Positions 20,437-29,937 of a stretch of 64,000 nt of DNA are shown one piece after another. The notes beneath the pieces are model-generated. The model was given only the letters and a program-made list of their open reading frames with translations, did not search any database and was not told the DNA's origin. This stretch comes from Buchnera aphidicola (Aphis helianthi). GTDB lineage: Bacteria > Pseudomonadota > Gammaproteobacteria > Enterobacterales > Enterobacteriaceae. A program made the translations under genes and the position numbers. Position 1 is the first letter of the stretch; each line of letters opens with the position of its first letter. The stretch lies in NCBI RefSeq assembly GCF_005083845.1, contig NZ_CP034894.1, forward strand, positions 248,001 to 312,000, written 5' to 3'.

Positions 20437-22519
20437 TTTTTCTTCTATTTTTCGAATTATAAAAAATTTCAAAAATACTCAGTGGAAGGTATTAGCAGGA
20501 CCAATACTTATTTTAATTATCTTATCAATGATGGTTTTGCCATTAGCACCTTTTATTTTAGATGTTTTTTTTACTTTTAATATTGCGTTATCAATAATAA
20601 TTTTACTTGTTTCTATGTTTACTAGAAAAACTTTAGATTTTGCTGCTTTTCCAACTGTTTTACTATTTTCAACATTGTTAAGACTAGCATTAAATGTTGC
20701 ATCTACTCGTGTAATTTTTTTAAACGGTCATACTGGAACTTATGCAGCCGGTAGAGTTATAGAATCGTTCGGTCATTTTTTAGTAGGTGGAAATTTTGCT
20801 ATTGGTATAGTTGTATTTGTTATTCTAGTTATTATTAACTTCATGGTAATTACGAAAGGGGCAGGAAGAATAGCAGAAGTTGGAGCAAGGTTTATATTAG
20901 ATGCCATGCCTGGTAAACAAATGGCAATTGATGCTGATTTAAATGCAGGTTTAATCGGAGAAGCAGAAGCCAAAAAACGTCGATTACAAATTACACAAGA
21001 AGCTGATTTTTATGGTTCTATGGACGGTGCAAGTAAATTTGTTCGAGGAGATGCAATTGCTGGTATTTTAATTATGGTGCTTAATATATGCGGCGGATTA
21101 ATCATTGGTGTTTTTCAACATAACATGTTATTAACTAAAGCTGCAGAAGTTTATACTTTATTAACTATAGGAGATGGTTTAGTCGCTCAAATACCTGCTT
21201 TAGTTATTTCTACAGCTGCTGGCGTTATTGTTACGAGAGTTAGTACTAATCAAAATGTTGGTGAACAAATGATTAGTCAGTTGTTTTGCAATTCTCAAGT
21301 AATATTATTAAGTGCAATTGTTTTGGGTATACTTGGTTTAGTACCTGGCATGCCAAACATAATCTTTTTGATATTTACAATTTTGTTATTTATTCTTGCT
21401 TGGTGGTTAAATCAAAAAAAACATATTTTTAAAAACAATATTTCATCGGTTTCTCAAAATGAATATAAACCTATTTTAAATTCAACTTCTGAAGCTTCTT
21501 GGAACGATGTTGAATTAGAAGATCCTATTAGAATAGAAATAGGATTAAATTTAATTCCTATGATAGATGTTAAAAAAAATGGTGATTTATTGGAAAAAAT
21601 TCGTGTTGTTCGTAAAAAAGTTGCAAAAGAAATTGGATTTCTTCCTCCTTTAGTACATATTAAAAATAATATGAATTTAATTGGGAATTCATATCGTATT
21701 TTTATTAAAGGTTTAGAAGTAGGTAATGGAGAATGTTTATACGGAAAATTAATGGCAATTACTACTGGTAAAGAAATAGAATCATTACCTTTTAAGAAAG
21801 TTACTGAACCTACTTTTGGTTTATCTGGTTATTGGATTGATAAAACATTTAAAATAGAAGCTGAAAAAAAAGGATATTCTGTAGTTGACTCAAGTTCTGT
21901 TATTGCAACACATTTAAATTTTTTAATTTCACAACATATTAATGAGTTATTTGGTCGTCATGAAACTCAGCAGTTGTTAGATCGTGTTAATTCAGAAATA
22001 CCAAAAATTACTGAAGATTTAATACCTAATGTAATTGATTTAACAACTTTGCATAAAATTTTAAAAAATTTACTTTTAGAAAAAGTTCCTATACGAGATA
22101 TGCGAACTATTTTAGAAACATTATCAGAACATGCTATTAATCAAAAAGATTCCAATGAGTTAACTAGTATAATTCGAATTGCTTTAAGTAAACTTATAAT
22201 ACAAAAACTATTTCATAAAAAAAATGTTATTGAAGTTATCGTTATAGAATCAAATTTAGAGCAATTATTATTAGATAGTTTAAAAGGTGAAAAAATTAAT
22301 ATAGAACCAGGTTTATCTGATATGTTATTATCTAAAACTAAAGAAGCAATTGAAAAGCAAGAGTCAATAAATGCTCCTATTGTTTTATTAGTACCTCATT
22401 CTTTAAGATTATTTTTATCTAAATTTTTGCGTGCTCATTTTCCAGAATTAACTGTTTTATCTCAATTTGAGATCACAGAAATCAATGATATAAAAGTGAC
22501 TAATATAATTGGAAGTTAA
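20429..22519 (+). CDS. flhA: Flagellar export gate protein FlhA
   Basis: FlhA forms the nonameric export gate. An upstream in-frame ATG (20354) lies inside flhB, but the ATG at 20429 follows AAGGAG (20411-20416) and gives 696 aa against 692 in E. coli, starting MVNFSSIFRIIKNF. About eight membrane segments span residues 20-325, including the FHIPEP-type cytoplasmic loop (ITKGAGRIAEVGARFILDAM and the charged region after it). The C-terminal cytosolic domain (about 365-696) is complete and ends EITEINDIKVTNIIGS. flhE, which follows in enterics, is absent. Confidence 0.97.
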   Translation: MVNFSSIFRIIKNFKNTQWKVLAGPILILIILSMMVLPLAPFILDVFFTFNIALSIIILLVSMFTRKTLDFAAFPTVLLFSTLLRLALNVASTRVIFLNGHTGTYAAGRVIESFGHFLVGGNFAIGIVVFVILVIINFMVITKGAGRIAEVGARFILDAMPGKQMAIDADLNAGLIGEAEAKKRRLQITQEADFYGSMDGASKFVRGDAIAGILIMVLNICGGLIIGVFQHNMLLTKAAEVYTLLTIGDGLVAQIPALVISTAAGVIVTRVSTNQNVGEQMISQLFCNSQVILLSAIVLGILGLVPGMPNIIFLIFTILLFILAWWLNQKKHIFKNNISSVSQNEYKPILNSTSEASWNDVELEDPIRIEIGLNLIPMIDVKKNGDLLEKIRVVRKKVAKEIGFLPPLVHIKNNMNLIGNSYRIFIKGLEVGNGECLYGKLMAITTGKEIESLPFKKVTEPTFGLSGYWIDKTFKIEAEKKGYSVVDSSSVIATHLNFLISQHINELFGRHETQQLLDRVNSEIPKITEDLIPNVIDLTTLHKILKNLLLEKVPIRDMRTILETLSEHAINQKDSNELTSIIRIALSKLIIQKLFHKKNVIEVIVIESNLEQLLLDSLKGEKINIEPGLSDMLLSKTKEAIEKQESINAPIVLLVPHSLRLFLSKFLRAHFPELTVLSQFEITEINDIKVTNIIGS

Positions 22520-22540
22520 CAATATATTATGAAACAGATT

Positions 22541-22590
22541 GGTGTGGTTTTAAGTGGTACGTTAAATTAGTACTACATTATTGCCTCACC
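22541..22590. other. Two-tier intergenic hairpin between flhA and argS
   Basis: In the 98-bp gap between convergent flhA and argS, GGTGTGG (22541-22547) pairs with CCTCACC (22584-22590) with one T-T mismatch. Inside it, GTGGTAC (22554-22560) pairs with GTACTAC (22570-22576) with one G-T wobble, around a 9-nt loop. The two stems are joined by a near-symmetrical internal loop. The stems are GC-rich for this genome. There is no strong T tract after it on either strand, so it may be a bidirectional terminator, an mRNA 3'-end stabiliser or a small RNA. Confidence 0.5.
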
Positions 22591-22617
22591 GTACTGATAT
22601 TTAAAAAATTTTTATTG

Positions 22618-24360
22618 TTACATTTTTTTTAATATTTTAATTCCTAAAATATTAAGTCCTTTTTTTAATGTTTTTGCTGTTAAAAAAGCAAGTTTTAATC
22701 TACTTTTACAGGTTTTAATTTTTTTAGAAAATAAAATTGAACAATTTTCATAAAAATTAGAAAAATATGTTGCTAATTGATAAAGATAATTACACATAAT
22801 ATGTGGAGTTCCTTTTTTTTCAAGAATTAAAATAATTTCTTCGAATTCTAATATTTTAATTGCTAATCTAATTTCAGTATCTTTAGTTAAAACAATTTTT
22901 TCTGAGATTTGATGTATTTTTATAGTAGATTTTTTTAAAATAGATATAATTCTTGTATAAGCATATTGTATATAAGGAGACGTATTACCTTCAAAAGTTA
23001 ACATTGTATCCCAATCAAATATATAGTTAGTATTTCTGTTTTTAGATAAATCTGCATATTTTACTGCGCTTATACCTATAATATTTGATAACTTAATAAG
23101 TTTTTTTTGAGATAAATTTGGTTTTTTTTTCTTAATTAAATCTCTAGCTCTCTTTATTGCTTCTTCTAACAGTACAGTAAGTTTTATAGTATTTCCATCA
23201 CGAGTTTTAAAAGGACGTTTATTTTTAGATAGCATCATTCCAAATGTATGGTGTTCTAATGATAAATTGTGAGGTATATATTTAGCTTTTTTAGAGATAG
23301 CCCATACTTGTTGTAAATGTTGAGATTGTCGAGAATCAGTATAATATATTATACGATCAGCATGTAGTGTTTCATATCGATATTTTAAACAAGCAATATC
23401 GGTTGTAGCGTATAGGAAAGCTTTATCTTGTTTTTGAATAATTACTCCCATATGTTTTCCTGATCTATTTTTAAATTCATCTAAAAAAACAATAGTAGAA
23501 CCATTTTTTTCTATAGCTATTTTTTTTTCTTTAAGATCTTTAACAATACTTGGAAGCATTGTATTATATAAACTTTCTCCCATAGTATGCTCTTTTTTTA
23601 AAGTAACATTAAGTTTTTTATATATATGATAGTTATAATTCATTGTAATTGACACTAATCTTTTCCAAATAAAAAAACAATTATCATCTCCATTTTGTAA
23701 TTTAACTACATATTTTCTTGATTCATTTTCAAATGTTTTATCTACATCACATTTTTTTTTTGATTTACAATAAAAAGTTTCAATTTCTTTTAGCGAAATA
23801 ATATTTTTTTTTAACTTTTTTTCTAATTTTTTATGTTTTAAATATGCGATTAACATTCCAAATTGAGTGCCCCAATCTCCGATATGATTAGCTCTAATTA
23901 CATTGTGTCCTAAAAATTCTAAAGTTCTTACTATAACATCGCCTATAATTGTAGATCTTAAATGTCCTATATGCATTTCTTTAGCAATATTTGGAGAAGA
24001 ATAATCAACTACTATTGTTTTTTTAGGGTAAACATAATTTATACCTAAACGAGATGAAAAAAATAACTCTTCTAACTTGTTTGATAACCAATTCTGGTCA
24101 ATAAAAATATTAATAAAACCAGGATAAGAAAATGTTATTTTTTTATATATATTTTGTGTTTTAATAAAAAAAAATATTTTTTCAAATAAATCATATGGTT
24201 GAATTTTAGTAATAGTAGACATTTTAATTAAATTATTAACTTGATAATTTCCAAATTCTTTTTTCTTACTAGGTATAATTAATGGTTCGCAATAATTTTT
24301 TAAACCAATATTTATTAAAGCTTGTTCAATATCTTTTTTTATTATATATTTTATTTTCAT
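22618..24360 (-). CDS. argS: Arginyl-tRNA synthetase
   Basis: A class I synthetase charging tRNA-Arg. The N-terminal tRNA-binding domain (1 to about 115) precedes the Rossmann domain with the HIGH motif in SPNIAKEMHIGHLRSTIIGD (about residue 125) and the DALR-type C-terminal anticodon-binding domain. Length is 580 aa against 577. AAGG lies upstream of the ATG. An in-frame A10 tract (23752-23761 in window coordinates) encodes part of SKKKCD and is intact here, unlike the one in lepB. argS next to the 16S gene is the classical Buchnera arrangement. Confidence 0.97.
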   Translation of the reverse strand: MKIKYIIKKDIEQALINIGLKNYCEPLIIPSKKKEFGNYQVNNLIKMSTITKIQPYDLFEKIFFFIKTQNIYKKITFSYPGFINIFIDQNWLSNKLEELFFSSRLGINYVYPKKTIVVDYSSPNIAKEMHIGHLRSTIIGDVIVRTLEFLGHNVIRANHIGDWGTQFGMLIAYLKHKKLEKKLKKNIISLKEIETFYCKSKKKCDVDKTFENESRKYVVKLQNGDDNCFFIWKRLVSITMNYNYHIYKKLNVTLKKEHTMGESLYNTMLPSIVKDLKEKKIAIEKNGSTIVFLDEFKNRSGKHMGVIIQKQDKAFLYATTDIACLKYRYETLHADRIIYYTDSRQSQHLQQVWAISKKAKYIPHNLSLEHHTFGMMLSKNKRPFKTRDGNTIKLTVLLEEAIKRARDLIKKKKPNLSQKKLIKLSNIIGISAVKYADLSKNRNTNYIFDWDTMLTFEGNTSPYIQYAYTRIISILKKSTIKIHQISEKIVLTKDTEIRLAIKILEFEEIILILEKKGTPHIMCNYLYQLATYFSNFYENCSILFSKKIKTCKSRLKLAFLTAKTLKKGLNILGIKILKKM

Positions 24361-24580
24361 TTATAACCTTAATATTGATACTATTTAATTAAAAAACGTT
24401 TAGTTTATTAATTATAATAGATTTTTTAATAAAATATTATTTTTTTAAACAATTCAAGCACAATTAAAATAAAAATAAAAAAATTTAGTAAACATTTATA
24501 GTGCATTTTTTTATAAATGAAATATTTTTAAAAAATAAATGTTTAAAAAAATTAAAATTATAATTAATTTAATTAAAAGG

Positions 24581-24609
24581 TTGACAAGATCTAAAAATAA
24601 ATGTAATCT
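24581..24609 (+). promoter_or_regulatory. 16S rRNA promoter
   Basis: A perfect -35 TTGACA (24581-24586), a 17-bp spacer and a -10-like TAATCT (24604-24609). A/T-rich DNA lies directly upstream, as in UP elements. The consensus -35 and the position about 130 bp before mature 16S make it the best rRNA promoter candidate. The -10 is imperfect; a 16-bp alternative phase cannot be excluded. Confidence 0.75.
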
Positions 24610-24636
24610 CTTACTTAAATCTTTAAAAGCAACAAC

Positions 24637-24648
24637 GCTCTTTAAAAA
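24637..24648 (+). promoter_or_regulatory. boxA antitermination element
   Basis: GCTCTTTAAAAA closely matches the enteric rRNA leader boxA (TGCTCTTTAACA), which binds NusB/NusE and recruits the Nus factor/SuhB antitermination complex. It lies 28 bp after the -10 and just ahead of the 16S processing stem, as in E. coli. suhB is retained in this window at 59878. Confidence 0.8.
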
Positions 24649-24650
24649 AA

Positions 24651-24673
24651 TATTAGATAATCTGTGTGGGCAC
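24651..24673 (+). other. 5' arm of 16S RNase III processing stem
   Basis: These 23 nt are complementary to 26309-26331, just past the 3' end of 16S, with a single mismatch. Such a stem loops out the whole 16S gene and is the RNase III site in enterics. rnc is intact at 33296. Confidence 0.8.
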
Positions 24674-24741
24674 AGAAAATTAAGTACAATAAACTTTATT
24701 TAGTTTTAAATCTCTTAAATTTATTTAAGAGATGTTTTTAA

Positions 24742-26287
<1,546 letters not shown>

Positions 26288-26308
26288 AAAATATATACTT
26301 TTTTCGAA

Positions 26309-26331
26309 GTGCCCACACAAATTATCTAATA
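26309..26331 (+). other. 3' arm of 16S RNase III processing stem
   Basis: Pairs with 24651-24673 over 23 nt with one mismatch, closing a stem around the whole 16S precursor. It ends 12 nt before tRNA-Ile, so 16S and tRNAs are almost certainly co-transcribed and cut apart. Confidence 0.8.
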
Positions 26332-26343
26332 AAATTTTTAGAA

Positions 26344-26420
26344 AGGCTTGTAGCTCAGATGGTAAGAGCGCACCCCTGATAAGGGTGAGGTCGGTGGTTC
26401 AACTCCACTCAGGCCTACCA
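26344..26420 (+). tRNA. tRNA-Ile (GAT)
   Basis: 77 nt starting AGGCTTGTAGCTCAG, nearly identical to the E. coli rRNA-spacer tRNA-Ile. The anticodon GAT is at 26378-26380 in the stem CACCC-CTGATAA-GGGTG. The T arm is TCGGTGGTTCAACTCCACT and the 3' CCA is encoded (26418-26420). It is a leftover of the 16S-23S spacer although 23S has moved away. Confidence 0.97.
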
Positions 26421-26450
26421 TAAAGATATAGTAGAGCTATAAATCTATAA

Positions 26451-26523
26451 GGGGCTATAGCTCAGCTGGGAGAGCGCCTGCCTTGCACGCAGGAGGTCAG
26501 CGGTTCAATCCCGCTTAGCTCCA
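26451..26523 (+). tRNA. tRNA-Ala (TGC)
   Basis: 73 nt starting GGGGCTATAGCTCAGCTGGG with anticodon TGC at 26484-26486. The acceptor stem closes as GGGGCTA/TAGCTCC with discriminator A at 26523; the next bases are AAA, so CCA is not encoded and must be added by the CCA-adding enzyme, unlike the neighbouring tRNA-Ile. Its last 9 bases (26515-26523) overlap the 3' end of gloB on the other strand. Confidence 0.97.
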
Positions 26524-27273
26524 AAATTTATCTTTTCTTTTTCTTAAATAATAGAATATTTCAAAAGAGTTTTTACATTTTTCAAAACCTATCCTTTTTT
26601 TTGAATAAATTTCATCTGTTCTTAAAAACAAATTAATTTTTTTTTCATTATTAAGATAAAATGGAAAAATATTTTTTTTTAAAAATATTTTTTTTTGCAC
26701 CTTTTTATAATAAATCTTAATATTTTTATCTTCTGGTAAAAAAAGCATAGAAAAAATTAAATTTGATAAAGTATACTCGTGAGAACAACATAAAATAGTA
26801 TTATCCGGAAATGATTTAATTAATTGAATAGAATTATACATATTTAAATAATTGTTTTGAAAAACTCGACCACAACCAGCTGAAAAAAGAGTATCTCCGC
26901 AAAATAAATATGGTTTTAAATAGTATGAAACATGACCTAATGTATGACCTGGTGTAGAAATCACATAAATGTTATTTTTTAATAAACATATTCTATCTCC
27001 CCCTTTAATAATTTTATTAACATTATAATTTTTTGTTTCTTCAGGTCCAAAAACAATAATATTAGGAAATTTTTTTATAATATTTTTTACACCATTTGTA
27101 TGGTCTTTATGAAAATGAGTAAGCAAAATTGCTTTTGGACTCCATTTTTGTTGATTAATTTTTTCTATTATAAGATCTGATACACCTGGATCTATGATTA
27201 TACAAGAATGATCTTTATTATATAAAATCCAAATATAATTATCTTTTAATACAAATATATTTGTTAAAATCAT
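26515..27273 (-). CDS. gloB: Hydroxyacylglutathione hydrolase (glyoxalase II)
   Basis: Hydrolyses S-lactoylglutathione in methylglyoxal detoxification. Metallo-beta-lactamase-fold metal ligands are present: THFHKDHTNG (about 53-62), STPGHTLGH, FCGDTLF and CCSHEYT. The 252-aa protein ends KRKDKF-WS where the E. coli protein ends KKDRF: the last two codons and the stop lie inside the opposite-strand tRNA-Ala gene. The ATG overlaps the rnhA stop by 4 bp (ATGA), so rnhA-gloB is an operon. Three A9 tracts fall within 60 bp (26637-26696) but the frame is intact. Confidence 0.96.
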   Translation of the reverse strand: MILTNIFVLKDNYIWILYNKDHSCIIIDPGVSDLIIEKINQQKWSPKAILLTHFHKDHTNGVKNIIKKFPNIIVFGPEETKNYNVNKIIKGGDRICLLKNNIYVISTPGHTLGHVSYYLKPYLFCGDTLFSAGCGRVFQNNYLNMYNSIQLIKSFPDNTILCCSHEYTLSNLIFSMLFLPEDKNIKIYYKKVQKKIFLKKNIFPFYLNNEKKINLFLRTDEIYSKKRIGFEKCKNSFEIFYYLRKRKDKFWS

Positions 27274-27764
27274 AGTTTCTCCATTGATTTTTTATAAAAA
27301 ATATTTTCATAAAATTTATCTTTAATTGTTGGGTTATTTGCAGATTTACGTGCAATTTTATCACATTTTTCATTTTCGATTTGACCAATATGTGCTTTTA
27401 CCCAAAACCATGTGATAAAATGTTTTTTTAATAAACTATTAACACGTAACCATAAATCTATATTTTTTACTGATTTTTTATTATCTTTTTTCCAGTTTTT
27501 CTGTTCCCACTTATATATCCATTTAGTTACTCCTTGTTTAACATATTGACTATCTGTAAAAATCTCAACAATACAAGATTGTTTTAAAGATTCTAATCCT
27601 GAAATTACACCCATTAGTTCCATTCTATTATTAGTAGTTAAAAAAAATCCATCAGTTATTATTTTTTCTTTTATTTTATAACGTAATATTGTTGCATATC
27701 CACCTGAACCTGGATTTCCTAAACAAGAACCATCTGTAAATATTTTTACTGATTTTAATATCAT
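27270..27764 (-). CDS. rnhA: Ribonuclease HI
   Basis: Cuts RNA in RNA-DNA hybrids (R-loops, primers). The catalytic acidic residues are visible: Asp in KIFTDGSCLGNPG, Glu in TTNNRMELMG, Asp in IFTDSQYV and the late Asp in NEKCDKIARK. Length is 164 aa against 155. It is divergent from dnaQ with only 29 bp between start codons, the same close divergent pair as in E. coli, so the two promoters must overlap the neighbouring coding sequences. Confidence 0.97.
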   Translation of the reverse strand: MILKSVKIFTDGSCLGNPGSGGYATILRYKIKEKIITDGFFLTTNNRMELMGVISGLESLKQSCIVEIFTDSQYVKQGVTKWIYKWEQKNWKKDNKKSVKNIDLWLRVNSLLKKHFITWFWVKAHIGQIENEKCDKIARKSANNPTIKDKFYENIFYKKSMEKL

Positions 27765-27793
27765 ATTAAATATTCCAAAAAATTAATTAAACT

Positions 27794-28507
27794 ATGAGTA
27801 TTATAAATAATAACAAAAGAATAATTGTATTAGATACTGAAACTACTGGTATAAACAATTTTGGAAAACCTTTTATTAATCATAGAATTATTGAAATTGG
27901 AGCTGTTGAAATTATTAATCGTCGTTTTACAGGAAATAATTTTCATGTTTATATTCAACCAAATAGATTAATAGATTCAAATGCTTTAAAAATTCATGGA
28001 ATTACTAATGATTTTTTATCAGACAAACCATTGTTTAAGAATATAGCTAAAAAATTTTTTAATTATATTCGAAATTCTCAGTTAGTGATTCATAATGCAT
28101 CATTTGATATAGGATTTATAAATCAAGAGTTTTCCTTATTAAAAAATAAAATAATAGATATATCTAAATTTTGCTATATTATTGATACTTTAAAGATTGC
28201 AAGAGAATTATTTCCAGGGAAAAAAAATACATTAGATGCACTATGTAATCGATATAAAATAAAAAATTGTCATAGAGTTTTACACGGCGCTCTTTTAGAT
28301 TCCTTTTTGTTAGGTAAATTATATCTTTTAATGACTAGTGGTCAAGAATCTTTGTTATTTGATAACAAAATTGAAAATACCAAAAATTTTGAATCTTGTG
28401 GTAAATTAATAGTAAATAAAAAAAAATCTTTAAAAATATTAAAAGCAACTAAAGAAGAATTAAAAATTCATGAAAAATATATAAAACATATACAATACAA
28501 AAAATAA
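27794..28507 (+). CDS. dnaQ: DNA polymerase III epsilon subunit (proofreading exonuclease)
   Basis: The 3'-5' exonuclease of the replicase, partner of DnaE (13832). Exo I motif LDTETTG with catalytic Asp/Glu is near residue 13, Exo II is VIHNASFDIGF and Exo III is HRVLHGALLDSFLLG. The C-terminal alpha-binding tail is shorter and Lys-rich (237 aa against 243). dnaQ followed by tRNA-Asp is the E. coli dnaQ-aspV order. Confidence 0.97.
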   Translation: MSIINNNKRIIVLDTETTGINNFGKPFINHRIIEIGAVEIINRRFTGNNFHVYIQPNRLIDSNALKIHGITNDFLSDKPLFKNIAKKFFNYIRNSQLVIHNASFDIGFINQEFSLLKNKIIDISKFCYIIDTLKIARELFPGKKNTLDALCNRYKIKNCHRVLHGALLDSFLLGKLYLLMTSGQESLLFDNKIENTKNFESCGKLIVNKKKSLKILKATKEELKIHEKYIKHIQYKK

Positions 28508-28597
28508 AAATATATTTATTCATATTAAATTTTAAAGAACTATAAAAAGATGATTGACTGATTTTTTTAAAATATGTACAATAATAAAAGTACAAAA

Positions 28598-28671
28598 GGT
28601 GCGGTAGTTCAGTTGGTTAGAATACCGGCCTGTCACGCCGGGGGTCGCGGGTTCGAGTCCCGTCCGCACCG
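28598..28671 (+). tRNA. tRNA-Asp (GTC)
   Basis: 74 nt, GGTGCGGTAGTTCAGTTGG at the 5' end, anticodon GTC at 28632-28634, T arm CGCGGGTTCGAGTCCCG. The acceptor stem GGTGCGG pairs with CCGCACC with discriminator G at 28671. The following bases are AAA, so CCA is not encoded. Position after dnaQ equals E. coli aspV. Confidence 0.97.
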
Positions 28672-28718
28672 AAAAAATATGTATTTAAAAAAATTATTTT
28701 CAAATCGAAATTATAACG

Positions 28719-29297
28719 ATGTATAAAACAACTATTTATTTTGAATTAAACAATGCATTAAACGTATTAAAAAATTTTTTAGAAAATAAAGAACAAATAA
28801 AAAATATTGAAAAATCTGCTATTTTGATTTCAGAAGCATTCAAAAATAAAAATAAAGTGATTTCTTGTGGAAATGGAGGATCACATTGTGACTCTGTTCA
28901 TTTTGCAGAAGAGCTTACAGGTATGTACAGAGAAAAAAGATCAGGATATCCAGCAATACCTATTTCTGATACTGGTCATATTTCTGCGGTAGGAAATGAT
29001 TTTGGGTATGATTATATATTTTCACGTTATATAGAAAGTATAGGAAATCCCAATGATATATTATTAGCAATTTCTACTTCTGGTAACTCTAATAATATTA
29101 TTAATGCAATAAAAACAGCACATCAAAAAAAAATGAAAGTAATTTCTTTAACAGGAAATAATGGAGGAAAAATTAAAAAATTATCTGATATAGAAATTTG
29201 TGTACCACATTATGGTTATTCAGATCGAATACAAGAGATGCATATAAAAATTATTCATATATTAATATTAATTATTGAAAAAGAAATGAAAAAATAA
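28719..29297 (+). CDS. gmhA: Sedoheptulose 7-phosphate isomerase
   Basis: GmhA converts sedoheptulose 7-phosphate to D-glycero-D-manno-heptose 7-phosphate, the first step of LPS heptose synthesis. A SIS-domain protein of 192 aa (E. coli 192) with the substrate loop [20 protein letters not shown], the segment [11 protein letters not shown] and the C-terminal [18 protein letters not shown]. The lipid A genes lpxD/A/B are missing beside fabZ, so retention of an LPS heptose gene is unexpected unless it serves another sugar phosphate role. It sits between tRNA-Asp and gpt, similar to the E. coli aspV-gmhA-gpt region. Confidence 0.96.
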   Translation: MYKTTIYFELNNALNVLKNFLENKEQIKNIEKSAILISEAFKNKNKVISCGNGGSHCDSVHFAEELTGMYREKRSGYPAIPISDTGHISAVGNDFGYDYIFSRYIESIGNPNDILLAISTSGNSNNIINAIKTAHQKKMKVISLTGNNGGKIKKLSDIEICVPHYGYSDRIQEMHIKIIHILILIIEKEMKK

Positions 29298-29397
29298 ATT
29301 AATCGTAAGTTTTATTTTAATAGTTTAAAATCCTAAAATAGATACAAATTATTTCCACTTTTCTAATAAATGCTATTTTATAGTTTTGGAATTTTTC

Positions 29398-29862
29398 ATG
29401 AGTGAGAAATATATTGTTACTTGGGATATGCTTCAAATTTATACTAGAAAACTAGCTAGTCGATTACTTAAAATAAATTCATGGAATGGAATTATTGCTG
29501 TTAGTAGAGGAGGTTTAGTACCTGCTTCATTATTAGCAAGAGAATTAGGTATTCGATATGTTGATACAATATGTATTGCAAGCTATAACTACAATTGTTT
29601 ACAAAAAAACAGAAAAATTATAAAAAAAACAAAAAGTAATAGTGAAAAAATTATTGTAGTAGATGACCTTGTTGATACAGGTGGTACTGCAAATATTATT
29701 CGAACGTTATATCCAAAAGCATATTTTGTAACTATTTTTGCAAAACCCATGGGTAGATTACTAGTAGATGATTATATTATTGATGTTGGTCAAAATATAT
29801 GGATAGAACAACCTTGGGATATGTCAATATCTTATATTCCTCCTCTTATCAACAAAAATTAA
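29398..29862 (+). CDS. gpt: Xanthine-guanine phosphoribosyltransferase
   Basis: Salvages guanine and xanthine to GMP/XMP. The ATG at 29398 starts [20 protein letters not shown], near identical to E. coli Gpt; a further in-frame start at 29386 is not needed. The PRPP-binding loop is [12 protein letters not shown] and the purine-binding end is WIEQPWDM. Length is 154 aa against 152. TTTGGA lies about 7 bases upstream. Confidence 0.97.
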   Translation: MSEKYIVTWDMLQIYTRKLASRLLKINSWNGIIAVSRGGLVPASLLARELGIRYVDTICIASYNYNCLQKNRKIIKKTKSNSEKIIVVDDLVDTGGTANIIRTLYPKAYFVTIFAKPMGRLLVDDYIIDVGQNIWIEQPWDMSISYIPPLINKN

Positions 29863-29937
29863 AATTTTAAATTAAATAATACTTTTTAAAAATTTTGTCA
29901 TAAGATTTGTATAAAATATATGCGAAAGGATGCATTT

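Larger units (their letters stand above)
24361..24741. promoter_or_regulatory. rRNA upstream control region (381 bp, no gene)
   Basis: This gap between argS and 16S rRNA contains no ORF I can support. The first 220 bp are AT-rich, could hold the argS promoter on the reverse strand and, as A/T-rich DNA, could serve as an UP-type element for the rRNA promoter. The remaining part holds the -35/-10 pair, boxA and the 5' half of the 16S processing stem, described separately. Confidence 0.6.
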
